DNA of 64,000 bases from CAYJBP01 sp964372025 (GTDB lineage: Bacteria > Bacillota > Dehalobacteriia > UBA4068), in the NCBI GenBank assembly GCA_964372025.1, contig CAYJPF010000001.1:1-64000 (forward strand), given 5' to 3'. The notes under the pieces are model-generated. The model saw only the letters and a list, made by a program, of their open reading frames with translations, made no database searches and was not told where the DNA came from. Of this stretch, positions 18,595 to 27,274 are shown piece after piece. The position numbers were made by a program, and so were the translations under genes. Numbering within the stretch: position 1 is the stretch's first letter; every line of letters starts with the position of its first letter.

Positions 18595-19935
18595 CATTCT
18601 GTTACTTTCACCGTTCGATTCGGTTACTGACTATATATTACTATAAATATATAGCGAAATTGGTTCTTCTTTAAAGTGTCTTTACACTTGACCAATTTTC
18701 TCGTGCTTCACTATGTCTTAAATTATTCCACGAGTTCAGACTATCGCATCATCATCTTTCGATGATGTTAATTCGTTTAGTCGTTCAACGCCTATAAACG
18801 TATTTAAATCAATTTCACATACACTACATTTTATTTTGTTTTCTTCAACATTATATTCAAACCAGTGTCTAAAATTATTGTTAAAGTAATATTTTACTTT
18901 TTCATAAACTTTTACGATAATTTCATCATTAGGAATTTTATCTTTGCTTGAAATTATTGTGAAAATTTTCCATCCCTCTGAATATAATTGTTTTTTTCTA
19001 TAATTTGAATTTCTATCAAAAGATGATTGAGAAATATGCCCCATTTTAACAGATAAATTATGCCCTGAACCATCCCATTCTAATGCAATCTTATTTTTTA
19101 AATCTGCCATATCTATTGCATATTTTAAGCACGGATAATTTAATTCTAAATCTAATAATTCGCAAACATATCTTTGTGCTTTCGATGATATAAAAGAAGA
19201 ATTATTGTAAGCAGTGTTTATGGCTTTTTGCACAAAATCTTTGACTTGCTTTGGATTTCTCACTCCATATTTTGCTTCAAAATTATCATCTCTTCTTCTT
19301 TTTATTTCTTTGTTTTTCATAGGATGATCAACACCATATTTCTTAATCATTCCTTGTTTGATTCGTTCTCTATCTTTTAACGGTGAAATTTCAGGCAGTC
19401 CAAATTTAGGATTTTCCTTTCTTTTTTCTCTCATTGTTTTTTGTACTTTCTGAGACACACCTTTAATTTGGGATATATTCTCAACATTGTATTTTTTATT
19501 TATTGATTCTAAATGTTTTTTTTGAATGCATTTAGAATTTGAACAACAATGTTTTTGAACATTTTCAATATTTCTTATCAATAGGTTATATGACTTTAAA
19601 TCATTTTTATGACAATAGTCGCATTTATATCTAACATTTACCTTAGAGCCTCTGGTTAAATCTTTTACTTTTACTATTATATTGTTATTAATAGAAACAT
19701 CATATCCTTTTTCTCTGTAATGTAATATGTTTGATGCAGTAATCTTAATTTCTACAAATTCATCTAGTATGATTTAAATCACATCCTTCCTTCAATATAA
19801 ATTTTTAATATTTGTGTGTATGTTATTTATAGTTCGCCCTTGTTTCCATTTTAAGTATGGAGTCCAAGTCAATTAGAATTAATTTCACTAAAGAGGCTTA
19901 TTTATTATTCCTCTTAAGCCGACCTTAATATGTTA
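18595..19935 (-). mobile_element. Group I-type intron 2 in the tape measure gene
   Basis: A 1,341-base insertion in the tape measure reading frame. The exon bases GAGCCGAT pair over their whole length with the intron bases GTCGGCTT (19916-19923) as a P1 helix with the U-G wobble at the splice site, as expected for group I. The exon ends in U (19936) and the intron ends in G (18595), the group I rule. A P2-like hairpin (AAGAGG..CCTCTT) follows. The stretch AAGACATAGTG, an S/P7-like element, lies after the ORF near 18710, with CTCGTG paired to CACGAG beside it. Removing it gives GEP-I-NDVEK, the conserved run of this family. The core is less standard than in the other two introns, so the subgroup is unclear. 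Confidence 0.85.
18736..19770 (-). CDS. Homing endonuclease of intron 2 (Vsr/PD-(D/E)XK-like)
   Basis: A probable endonuclease of about 344 residues, related to the one in intron 1. The family match begins at position 19770 (ATA, EFVEIKI) and continues through CDYC, PMK, (E)YGV..P, LEWDGSGH (the E..DG..H active site type seen in Vsr-like intron endonucleases), FD..SNYRKKQL, GWKIFTIISSKDKI. The usual annotated start at 19581 is a TTG codon that cuts off a domain that is also present in intron 1's enzyme. Just upstream of 19770 is AAGGATGTGAT, one base off a perfect AAGGAGGTGAT site, and no ATG, GTG or TTG follows in frame before 19581. Hence initiation at ATA (19770) or ATC (19773) is proposed. 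Confidence 0.75.
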   Translation of the reverse strand: MLDEFVEIKITASNILHYREKGYDVSINNNIIVKVKDLTRGSKVNVRYKCDYCHKNDLKSYNLLIRNIENVQKHCCSNSKCIQKKHLESINKKYNVENISQIKGVSQKVQKTMREKRKENPKFGLPEISPLKDRERIKQGMIKKYGVDHPMKNKEIKRRRDDNFEAKYGVRNPKQVKDFVQKAINTAYNNSSFISSKAQRYVCELLDLELNYPCLKYAIDMADLKNKIALEWDGSGHNLSVKMGHISQSSFDRNSNYRKKQLYSEGWKIFTIISSKDKIPNDEIIVKVYEKVKYYFNNNFRHWFEYNVEENKIKCSVCEIDLNTFIGVERLNELTSSKDDDAIV

Positions 19936-20165
19936 ATCGGCTCACCAGTTTCATCATCATAGAAAAGTCCAAGTTTTACATTTGCATATCTTGCTGCAAG
20001 TGTCTTAAAAGATTCTCCGATAGTTGAAGCTGACTTTCTAGTTGTTTCAGATACGGTTGTTATTAGTGCTGCCAATTGTTCGAAAGGAATTCCGACATCA
20101 TTTGCTGAATTCGCTGTTCTACTAAATGCAATCGCTAATTCTTCTGAACTTGTGGCTGCTTCCAT
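19936..20165 (-). CDS. Tail tape measure protein, exon 2
   Basis: The middle exon, 230 bases, carries SSEELAIAFSRTANSANDVGIPFEQLAALITTVSETTRKSASTIGESFKTLAARY as three well-conserved tape measure phrases, ending in LGLFYDDETGEP. It connects exon 1 (ending ...FSKLD) and exon 3 (starting NDVEK). Its first codons ATG GAA give the spacing of two residues between Asp and AATS seen in the family. The frame is closed only if both introns are removed. Confidence 0.9.
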
Positions 20166-21361
20166 CTTTTATATTGCTTTAGAGATCGTTAATCTCTAAA
20201 GTTTAAATTAAAAATAAAATATTGATTCATTTTTTTCTACATCATAAATATAGTGATTATAATTTAAATCCACCAAATGATAAAAGGCATCTTTTTTTAT
20301 CATATTTAAAGTATCATCATTTATTTTATCAGTAGATGATATAATTCTAAATTCTTTGAGACCCAATGATTTAAAATACTCACGACGCTTTTCTTCTTTA
20401 GCATCAAATTCAGAGTTAGATATTTTCCCCCAATGAACTTGTAATCTATGCCCACTACCATCATATTCTAAGTATATTTTTTCATTTTCAAAATACATAT
20501 CTGCACAATATTTTTTGAAAGGATAATTTAAAAAATTAGCATTATATAAATCAAATATATGTTTTTGCATTTTACTAGCTGGAAATTTTTGAGATAAAAA
20601 TCCACTTTTCAAACATTTCTCTTTGAAAATATCTACTTTCATAGGATTATCAGTTCCATATTTTTTTATGCATGATTTTAAAAAATTATCTTTCATCAAT
20701 TGTTTCTCTTCATCAGTTTTGTTTTTATTGGTAGCATTAGAGGCTTTTAATCTACATGATTTACAAGCATGCTTTCTATCTATATTTTTATCATATCTTG
20801 ACAAATTTAAAAAGGTAGTTTCATATTGAATTTGACAATAATCACATTGAATCAATATTTTTGCCTTACTATTGATAGGAGCATGACTGTAGTGTATTTT
20901 AATAATATCTCCTACTTTGAAATCTTCATATCCTAAGTTTTTATATCTATTTTTATTGCGGTGAATTATTTCTATTTCTACATATTTACTAACTATTATT
21001 AATATCACCCTCTTTCTATTATTTTATTTTATTTTATTTTATTTTATTTTTAATTTAAAGCTCATAATTTCTTATGAGAATAGACTATATCTTATTATTA
21101 TATGCTACAACCACATATAATAATCCTCCCATTTCCAATCACTCGATTGTACTCTACTTAGTTATTCACATATATATTTCTTATATGCTATCTGTTCGAT
21201 AGTCGTTGAACCTTCTCCATTTTAAAGGAGCTTGGATGCTGATTGTCTCATTCTTGTAATTTTTAAACATTCACATTTATTTTTTCAAATTATGTTGTAG
21301 TTTACAAGACTCTTTAAGATTTCCCAGCAGTTAAAGAGGTTTATACTGAACTATGGTATTA
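20166..21361 (-). mobile_element. Group I (IA-type) intron 1 in the tape measure gene
   Basis: A 1,196-base insertion. The exon 1 end ACTGGAT pairs with GTTCAGT (21345-21351) as P1 with the U-G wobble at the splice site. Downstream on the RNA the classical core is found: AATCAGCATCCAAGC (P4 type), GTTCAACGACTATC (R/P7 type) around 21190-21210, and AAGATATAGTC (S) near 21085. The intron ends in G (20166), directly before ATGGAAGC of exon 2, with a perfect hairpin (CTTTAGAGAT..GATCTCTAAAG) just before. The endonuclease ORF lies after the S element, in the 3' part of the intron. This is the most canonical of the three introns. Confidence 0.92.
20208..20999 (-). CDS. Homing endonuclease of intron 1 (Vsr/PD-(D/E)XK-like)
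   Basis: About 264 residues. It carries a zinc-binding-like pair (CDYC, CKSC), the conserved KKYGTDNPMK, and LEYDGSGHRLQVHWGKIS with the E..DG..H active-site pattern, then GLKEFRIISSTDKI. It is a paralogue of the intron 2 enzyme, with the same order of motifs. The open frame reaches a GTG at 21008, but that GTG is inside a strong ribosome binding site (TAGAAAGAGGGTGAT), so it cannot be the start. The first codons at workable spacing are ATA (20999 or 20996), and this is the start proposed. The enzyme would promote homing of the intron into intronless tape measure genes. Confidence 0.8.
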   Translation of the reverse strand: MIVSKYVEIEIIHRNKNRYKNLGYEDFKVGDIIKIHYSHAPINSKAKILIQCDYCQIQYETTFLNLSRYDKNIDRKHACKSCRLKASNATNKNKTDEEKQLMKDNFLKSCIKKYGTDNPMKVDIFKEKCLKSGFLSQKFPASKMQKHIFDLYNANFLNYPFKKYCADMYFENEKIYLEYDGSGHRLQVHWGKISNSEFDAKEEKRREYFKSLGLKEFRIISSTDKINDDTLNMIKKDAFYHLVDLNYNHYIYDVEKNESIFYF

Positions 21362-23302
21362 ATCCAGTTTGCTAAACACATCTACAACTTTAGATGCGTC
21401 TTCAACAGCCATTTTGTAACCATTCAATGTACTGGTTAAATATTCGGTAGCTTCAGCAGATTCCATTCCACCTACTTTACTAAATATCAATGACTGTTCT
21501 AATAATTCATTAGTTTCTTCGACCGACTTACCTTGTCTTAGCCACTCCGTCGCTCCTAGAGCAACTTGATCTATGGTTGACCCCATATTTTTAGCAAGAT
21601 CTGCATAGTTCTCACTTAATTGACGGATTTCATTATTAGTATATCCAGTAACCATCTGTATATCTACAAATGATTTATTTAATTCAGCAATAGTTTCTAT
21701 ACCATTCCTAAATCCCTGAATAACTTCCCATAAACTTCTATATATGATTGTATAAGTTACAATCCTTGCAGATGCATCTTTCCAACCAGAAATCATATCC
21801 CTAAAGAAACCTTCATTAACAGATCTTGCCGCTAATGATTGTTGTCTAATAAGACTAATCTGATTCTTATATTCTTTTGCAGATGTTGTCATCTTATTAT
21901 AAGTTGTAGCATCGGATTTATGCAAGGCTTCCATATTTCTTAATTCTTTGACATATGCATTTGTACTATTATGCAATTGAGCAATAAGAGTTTGTCGTTC
22001 TTTTGTATTTCCCCCAAAAGCACTAGCCTTAGCTTCTTCAGCTACAAGCATTTTCTGCAATGACAATGTTTTTTGTTGCAAAACATTATACTGTCTCAAG
22101 GCATCAGCTTTAACTTTATCATTCTGATTACTTTGCTTTGTATTAGCATCATAAGTAATTTCAGCTTCCATTGCTTTGCCTTGATCTATTGTGTTTGTAA
22201 AATCTGTGGCAGAAGCGTCCATTTCTTTATTTAGTTTTTCCCTAGATTGTGTGGCTTGATCAATTTCTCTTTTGAGTTGTTCCATATTTTTAATGGACTC
22301 TTGGTCATTTTTACCACTAATTTCTATAGTATTTAATTTTTTCTTAGAATCTACAATTTGTCTGGTTAAAGATAAGTATTCTTTAGATTGTGCATTAGCC
22401 TGATTTAAAGATGCTTGTTCTTGATATAATGTCTTTTGGTTATCAGTTTTTGCCATTATATCTTCAGATTTTCGAATTGTTTCAAAAAATCCATATTGAG
22501 ATTGAGACAGCTTGCTTTCTAATTTATCTTTTTCTAAAGTAGTAGATGCTATAGTAGATCTCAATCTTTCCATTTCTTGAATTTCAGATTGAGTTCCTGA
22601 TCCTAAAATTTCTATTTTGTTTAGTTTATTTGTCGCTTGAGCTATTTGATTTACTTTTTTCAAATAGTCATCAGCATCTTTTTTTGCTTGAGAAAATTGT
22701 TGTGACTCTTTCTTTTCTTGGTATCCAGATGTCGCAACTAAGGCTTTTGATTCTATATTAGAAGCCTCTTGATAAGTTTTAGAAAAATCATATGATGATT
22801 TTTTCATTTGGGTATCTAACTCTGTCTTAGCTTTTTTTGCAGAATCTATGCTTCTTTCCAACCGCTCAATTTCTGCAATTTCAGATTGAGTGCCACTTCC
22901 CAATATTGTCAATTTATTAGCACGATTTGTCTCTTGAACTATTCTTCTTGTCAATTTTAAAAATTCATTTGCTTGTTTTGTAGCATTTGCAATATTGCTT
23001 GTATCGACAATTTTAGCTCCTGTTAAATTCCCTTTGCCATCGTATTTCAAGGCTAATTTCATCTTTTGCAATTCTCCAGTCGCAGACTGAACTTGCATTT
23101 CAAAAGATTTCACATGCCCTTTAGCCTTATCAAACTGAGTATTAACAACATTCATCTGCTTTAAAGCTTGCTCTACATCGATATCTAAATCTACACTCTT
23201 TAAATGATCATTGACCATCTTATTTATTTTCTCTACAACTTGCCTAGTCTGAGCATCATCAGTTTTTAATCTCAGTAGTGCTTCTAAGCCAGTTTGTGCC
23301 AT
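21362..23302 (-). CDS. Tail tape measure protein, exon 1 (N-terminal 647 codons)
   Basis: Starts at an ATG with a GGAGG ribosome binding site. The N-terminus is coiled coil with three imperfect repeats of about 98 residues (around residues 110-410) whose anchors are ILGSGTQSEI (twice) and the weaker EISGKNDQESI. The C-terminal part has the TP901-type signature MVTGYTNNEIRQLSENYADL, then ATEWLRQGKS and ESAEATEYLTSTLNGYKM, ending in VVDVFSKLD at the splice site. In the unspliced RNA it would stop at once (TAA at 21361-21359). It is a full reading frame only through exons 2 and 3. Confidence 0.9.
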
Positions 23303-23332
23303 ATAATCTCCCTCCTTCCTCTAAGTGTTCAA

Positions 23333-23881
23333 TTATATTTTATTCATTTTTTTAAATTTATCCCACTCGTAATGTATAACAGAATCTATATATCTTTGAG
23401 TTTCTTCAACAAAATTTATTCCTTGATATGCAAATAAAGGACTGTTCTGCCCATAATTCACACTAGCTGCAATTTCAGATGCAAAAGGAACTCCATCAAA
23501 GCCTGCGTGTTGACCCCACTGGTTTGGTTCTGTAGCATAGCTCACTGGTAATTTTCTACCATCTATACCTACACGCCATTCTCCATTAGAATATCTTCTA
23601 ACAATTACAGCTCTTGACAATGCTCCACTTCTATGATATTTTTCATATCCTTCTGAACCATCTGATTGCGTTTCATTCAAATTATGTTGCAAAACATCTC
23701 TGTTATAAACCATTTCATTGATATATTTTTGCATATACCAGCCAGCCAATTCTCCTAAATATTGTCCAAATTTATCTTGAATTTCAGCTTCTATTTTTGA
23801 TAAATCGGCTATGTTTGAAAAAGTTTTGCTCACTCTTATTTTTGGAACAGTAGGAGCTTTTCCAATATCATTTGTATTCAT
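23333..23881 (-). CDS. Tail-completion-like protein
   Basis: A 182-residue protein. The sequence GWYMQKYINEMVYNRDVLQHNL and then SGALSRAVIVRRYSNGEW and GQHAGFDGVPFASE fit small head-tail or tail completion proteins of the HK97 gp10-type found before the tape measure in many phages. The position, just upstream of the tape measure on the transcript, supports this. The call rests on overall pattern, so confidence is moderate. Confidence 0.45.
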   Translation of the reverse strand: MNTNDIGKAPTVPKIRVSKTFSNIADLSKIEAEIQDKFGQYLGELAGWYMQKYINEMVYNRDVLQHNLNETQSDGSEGYEKYHRSGALSRAVIVRRYSNGEWRVGIDGRKLPVSYATEPNQWGQHAGFDGVPFASEIAASVNYGQNSPLFAYQGINFVEETQRYIDSVIHYEWDKFKKMNKI

Positions 23882-23893
23882 AAAATCGCCTCA

Positions 23894-24505
23894 CTATTTT
23901 ATTATTCTTGGTATTTTGCTTGAATATATTTCATCTCTTAATTTCACCATACTAGGATCGTTCATTTCTAATATATTTGTTATATTTGACAATTTATCTG
24001 TCTCTATATTTTTAAACATATTTCCTGACGATTCTACAATTTCTTTCAAATTGTCAACATCATATCCATCATTAAATACTTCTGCGATAGATGCACATTT
24101 AAATTTTAAGGCGTTATCTATCAAATTGCAAGCTAGAATAAAGTCATTATTGCATCTAGCTCTGATATAATCATAAAGACCAGAGTGCAATACTACATCA
24201 TAATTTTCTGCTAATATTTCGCTTGGCTTAATTTGAATATTTGTATAAGAAAATAATATTCCAAACACTTTATGTACTTCTAACATCAATGCCATTTCTA
24301 CAAAATCTTTGTCATCTGAATTTACTATAAAAAATAAATCAGATAAACTTTTTTTAATTGAAACTGAAATATACTTTTCAACTTCAATTTCATTGTCTAA
24401 AAATTCAACAAATTCTTCATGTGAAATCTTTTTATTGATCTTATCCATACATTTAGGATATATATCTAAAAAAGATACTCTTTCAAATTCTACTTGATTA
24501 CTCAT
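23894..24505 (-). CDS. Unknown protein of the tail module
   Basis: A 203-residue, largely alpha-helical protein, beginning SNQVEFERVSFLDIYPKC. No motif is recognised. It is the position between the integrase-like gene and the tail completion gene, where tail assembly chaperones are often encoded in Gram-positive phages, so a chaperone role is possible, but no frameshift slippery run was identified. Confidence 0.4.
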   Translation of the reverse strand: MSNQVEFERVSFLDIYPKCMDKINKKISHEEFVEFLDNEIEVEKYISVSIKKSLSDLFFIVNSDDKDFVEMALMLEVHKVFGILFSYTNIQIKPSEILAENYDVVLHSGLYDYIRARCNNDFILACNLIDNALKFKCASIAEVFNDGYDVDNLKEIVESSGNMFKNIETDKLSNITNILEMNDPSMVKLRDEIYSSKIPRIIK

Positions 24506-24521
24506 AATTACTCCTTTACTC

Positions 24522-25589
24522 TTAAGAATTACTTAAATAATTTTCTAATTTATCTAAATCTTTCCATTCACGCTCATCATCTCTTAAATCATTGTAAACT
24601 TTATACATCTCAGAACTCTTCCATCCCATGATTGCAATAATCAAATCACTAGACAACCCTAGCCTAGTCAAATGTGTCACAATATAATGTCTGAATGCAT
24701 GAGGGTATAGGTGCACAATTTCTTTATTTTTATTAGTTGGTTCTTCTTCTGACAAATACTTTTGCCAATTCTCAATCCATCTTCGTGAAGTTATAGTAGA
24801 TGCTGGTTCTCCATCTTTGGTTATAAATATAAAACCGTGGTCATCCATTCCTTTCTCAATTAAAATTTGCTCACGAATTTCCAACCATTGTTTATATATG
24901 GGCATAAATATATCTTTTATAATATACTTATGAGTCTTTTCTCCTTCACGACCTCTACCTTTGGTTTTAATAGGTTTTTTTGTTTTTAAAAATATGCCAT
25001 TAAACCCAACAGAGTCTTCATCAATAATATCAGTAGTAAATCTAAATAACTCACTTATTCTTGCTCCTGATCCAATCATCAACGCTAAAAAGCAAGCCCA
25101 CTGAATATTTTTCTTTTCATTAAGTAAATAATCCATAAGATTGTCTACTTGTTCTTCTGACAAGATAGTTTTTTCTCTTGTTGCAACATGGGGAATTTTA
25201 TCTATCTTAGTTATTATATTTTTAAAATCCTTATATTCATCTTCATCATCTAATATATTTACAATGTAGTTACTTAAACTACTTAAAGCACTATGCATCC
25301 TTCTGTATCTCGAACTTCCCCATTGTAATTCGACAACAGCATAGTTGAAAAATTCTGATAATTCTGATTTTTTTATATCTGCAAAAGCTTTGTTTTCATT
25401 GTGCAATACATTCCAACAAAAGAATATATTATAGTCTGATTTATAGTTTTTAACTGAAACACTTGAACTTTTAGTATCAAAAGTTTTCAAGAATTTATTA
25501 ATCAATTTTTTATTTGTTGGATTAATTAATTCTATTGTTTCATCACTTGTTATTTTTTTTCTAAATGTTTCTCTTGGCAAATAATTCAC
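24522..25589 (-). CDS. Tyrosine recombinase (XerD/integrase-like)
   Basis: A 355-residue phage-integrase-family protein. The catalytic parts are visible: SGARISEL (first Arg), a beta-strand Lys region (TKKPIKTKGRG), HAFRHYIVTHL (His and Arg), and GWKSSEMYKVYND with the nucleophile Tyr; the usual second His is a Trp. The N-terminal 110 residues look like a SAM-like core-binding domain. It lies in the middle of the tail operon, between the genes following the major tail protein and the tape measure genes, and not next to a repressor or attachment site. Its substrate sites are not visible here. Confidence 0.88.
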   Translation of the reverse strand: MNYLPRETFRKKITSDETIELINPTNKKLINKFLKTFDTKSSSVSVKNYKSDYNIFFCWNVLHNENKAFADIKKSELSEFFNYAVVELQWGSSRYRRMHSALSSLSNYIVNILDDEDEYKDFKNIITKIDKIPHVATREKTILSEEQVDNLMDYLLNEKKNIQWACFLALMIGSGARISELFRFTTDIIDEDSVGFNGIFLKTKKPIKTKGRGREGEKTHKYIIKDIFMPIYKQWLEIREQILIEKGMDDHGFIFITKDGEPASTITSRRWIENWQKYLSEEEPTNKNKEIVHLYPHAFRHYIVTHLTRLGLSSDLIIAIMGWKSSEMYKVYNDLRDDEREWKDLDKLENYLSNS

Positions 25590-25874
25590 CTACTTTATAT
25601 TTATAATTTTAAAATCTTTTTTCCCTATTTTGCCTTCATATTCAACCTCAACATCTTTTGATGTATAAGTTCCTTTAATTTTGATATTTGTTCCATCAAA
25701 ATCAATTATAGTGTTAGATTTTAACTTTGAAACAACTTTGCATCTTTTTTTACTTGTGTCATTTTTTTTCTTTTCTGTTTTCACTGTCTCTTCTGATATC
25801 TCTGTCTTTTCTATTTTAACATCTTCCGTCTTTTCAACATCAAGATTTATTCTTCTTTCTTTAAAATTATCCAT
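25590..25874 (-). CDS. Small lysine-rich protein
   Basis: A 94-residue protein, rich in Lys and Glu (about residues 15-45), followed by a beta-rich domain (TIIDFDGTNIKIKG, then DVEVEYEGKIG). The start chosen is the ATG at 25874 (MDNFKERR), which overlaps the previous gene and has a GAGGAA site; an upstream start at 25919 would overlap that gene more. It is directly before the recombinase gene and probably co-translated. The function is unknown. Confidence 0.5.
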   Translation of the reverse strand: MDNFKERRINLDVEKTEDVKIEKTEISEETVKTEKKKNDTSKKRCKVVSKLKSNTIIDFDGTNIKIKGTYTSKDVEVEYEGKIGKKDFKIINIK

Positions 25875-26064
25875 TATTATATTCCTCACTTTCGTGTTCG
25901 ATTTGAATTCTACATCCATTTATTTTATATAAAGGAGAACTTACAATCTTGTTTTTATCCCTACAAAATCTTATATATCCACATATGTCATTGGTTATAA
26001 TGCATTTTCCTCTCTTTACTGTAGATGTAGAATTGTCTACTAAATACTTGCAGTCTCCATTCAT
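25867..26064 (-). CDS. Small unknown protein with a cysteine group
   Basis: A 65-residue product. It starts at ATG 26064, preceded by TGGAGTGAT (a GGAGG-like site), rather than at the TTG at 26091. Cysteines are found in GDCKYL, GKCIITNDICGY, RFCRDK and GCRIQ. It follows the terminator of the major tail gene and overlaps the next gene by eight bases. There is no recognised family. Confidence 0.4.
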   Translation of the reverse strand: MNGDCKYLVDNSTSTVKRGKCIITNDICGYIRFCRDKNKIVSSPLYKINGCRIQIEHESEEYNNG

Positions 26065-26088
26065 CTCAAATATCACTCCATTTTTTTG

Positions 26089-26125
26089 CAAAAAAATAGG
26101 AAAACAAAAATGTTTTCCTATTTTA
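26089..26125 (-). terminator. Terminator after the major tail protein gene
   Basis: On the minus strand AAAATAGGAAAAC, a five-base loop, then GTTTTCCTATTTTTTT, a long A/T-flanked stem with a T tract. It is strong by shape and probably accounts for lower expression downstream of the highly expressed tail gene. Confidence 0.8.
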
Positions 26126-26155
26126 AGCTTATTTTTTATTTATTTTTACTACAAA

Positions 26156-27235
26156 TTATACAACTGTCACTTGGCAAGTTGCAACCAATGCTTCCATTGG
26201 AGCAGTTCTAGCAAGTGTAGCTGTGATAGTCGCAGTTCCAGCTCCTACAGCAGTTATAACTCCAGTCGCTGACACAGTTGCTACAGCAGCGTCATCTGTA
26301 ACATAAGTTACATCTGCTACATCAGGTCTAAATGGTGTTCCCATTGTTGGTATTACAAGAAGATCAACATTTTCAGTTTTAGCATCTGCAAGCGTCATTT
26401 CGATATCTGAATTTACACATACTAATGCTTTTGCATTACTATATTTTTCAGAACCATAAATTCTTTCTTTTATAGATGCGTATACTGCTGAAGTTGTACA
26501 TCCGCCACTTGTTTGGAATGCTAATGCTCTACCAGCAAGTTCAGATTGAGATATTCCAGAACTTGACATTTGCATACCAATTCCGCTTGGGTTTAATTGC
26601 AGAGATGGAATTTCAATTTCAACTTCACCTATTACAGAAGAAGATTCATCAGCAACTCCAGATTCAGAAGAACCTAATTGTGCTTTCAATACTAATCTTC
26701 CTACTGATGGAATCATGTTTGCATTTACTTCAATAGTGATAGCAGTTGGGTCAAGAATATTATATGTTACACATACAATTTGATTTTCAACGCCTGAAGC
26801 ATAAGTGAAGTCACTTCCTGTGAATTCAATAGATTCTCTTTCAGTGTCTACTCCAACAGTTTCCAATGTTCCTGTAACAACGCTGTTAGTTACATATTTT
26901 GAATTTATTGGAAGACCTTGAGTTACAGTTCCAGATCCCCCTACTCCAAGAGTAACTTCTTCTGTTACTTGGAATATATCTCCTACCATTAAGTTTGCAC
27001 CAATAGATGGAGCTAACATTTCCATATTGAACTGTTGCTCAGTAAGGTTTACATTTAATTCAGCACTGTGATAGTAAATAAATTGTAGTGAATTACCTTT
27101 TCCAGCCCTTGCATCTTCATTTTGTATTGTTGCTTCGATACTTGAGTCTACTAAAGTAGTAGATTTAAATATTAAATCTTGGCTATTGCTTTTGTAAAAA
27201 TAAGCATCTGCAACAGAAAATAAAAATTTCTTCAT
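26156..27235 (-). CDS. Major tail protein with C-terminal Ig-like (BIG2) domain
   Basis: A 359-residue protein. The N-terminus is a beta-rich tail-tube-like body (KKFLFSVADAYFYKSN). The C-terminal about 80 residues form a bacterial Ig-like group 2 domain: DVADVTYVTDDAAVATVSA then TGVITAVGAGTATITATLA, the hallmark GVITAVGAGTATITAT run. Such C-terminal Ig domains are common on the major tail subunits of siphoviruses. A strong terminator follows, which fits a highly expressed structural gene. This gene, not a sheath gene, argues for a non-contractile tail. Confidence 0.75.
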   Translation of the reverse strand: MKKFLFSVADAYFYKSNSQDLIFKSTTLVDSSIEATIQNEDARAGKGNSLQFIYYHSAELNVNLTEQQFNMEMLAPSIGANLMVGDIFQVTEEVTLGVGGSGTVTQGLPINSKYVTNSVVTGTLETVGVDTERESIEFTGSDFTYASGVENQIVCVTYNILDPTAITIEVNANMIPSVGRLVLKAQLGSSESGVADESSSVIGEVEIEIPSLQLNPSGIGMQMSSSGISQSELAGRALAFQTSGGCTTSAVYASIKERIYGSEKYSNAKALVCVNSDIEMTLADAKTENVDLLVIPTMGTPFRPDVADVTYVTDDAAVATVSATGVITAVGAGTATITATLARTAPMEALVATCQVTVV

Positions 27236-27274
27236 TATTTTTCCTCCTATTTTATTTTAATTTAAGTCTTGGTA

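Noticed and set aside
18609..18611. GTG start for the large tape measure frame
   Set aside because: It is inside intron 2; the true exon begins at 18594 by P1 pairing and protein continuity.
26156..27235. Tail sheath gene
   Set aside because: No sheath-type sequence was seen here or elsewhere; the BIG2-bearing protein fits a tail tube, so a contractile tail is not supported.
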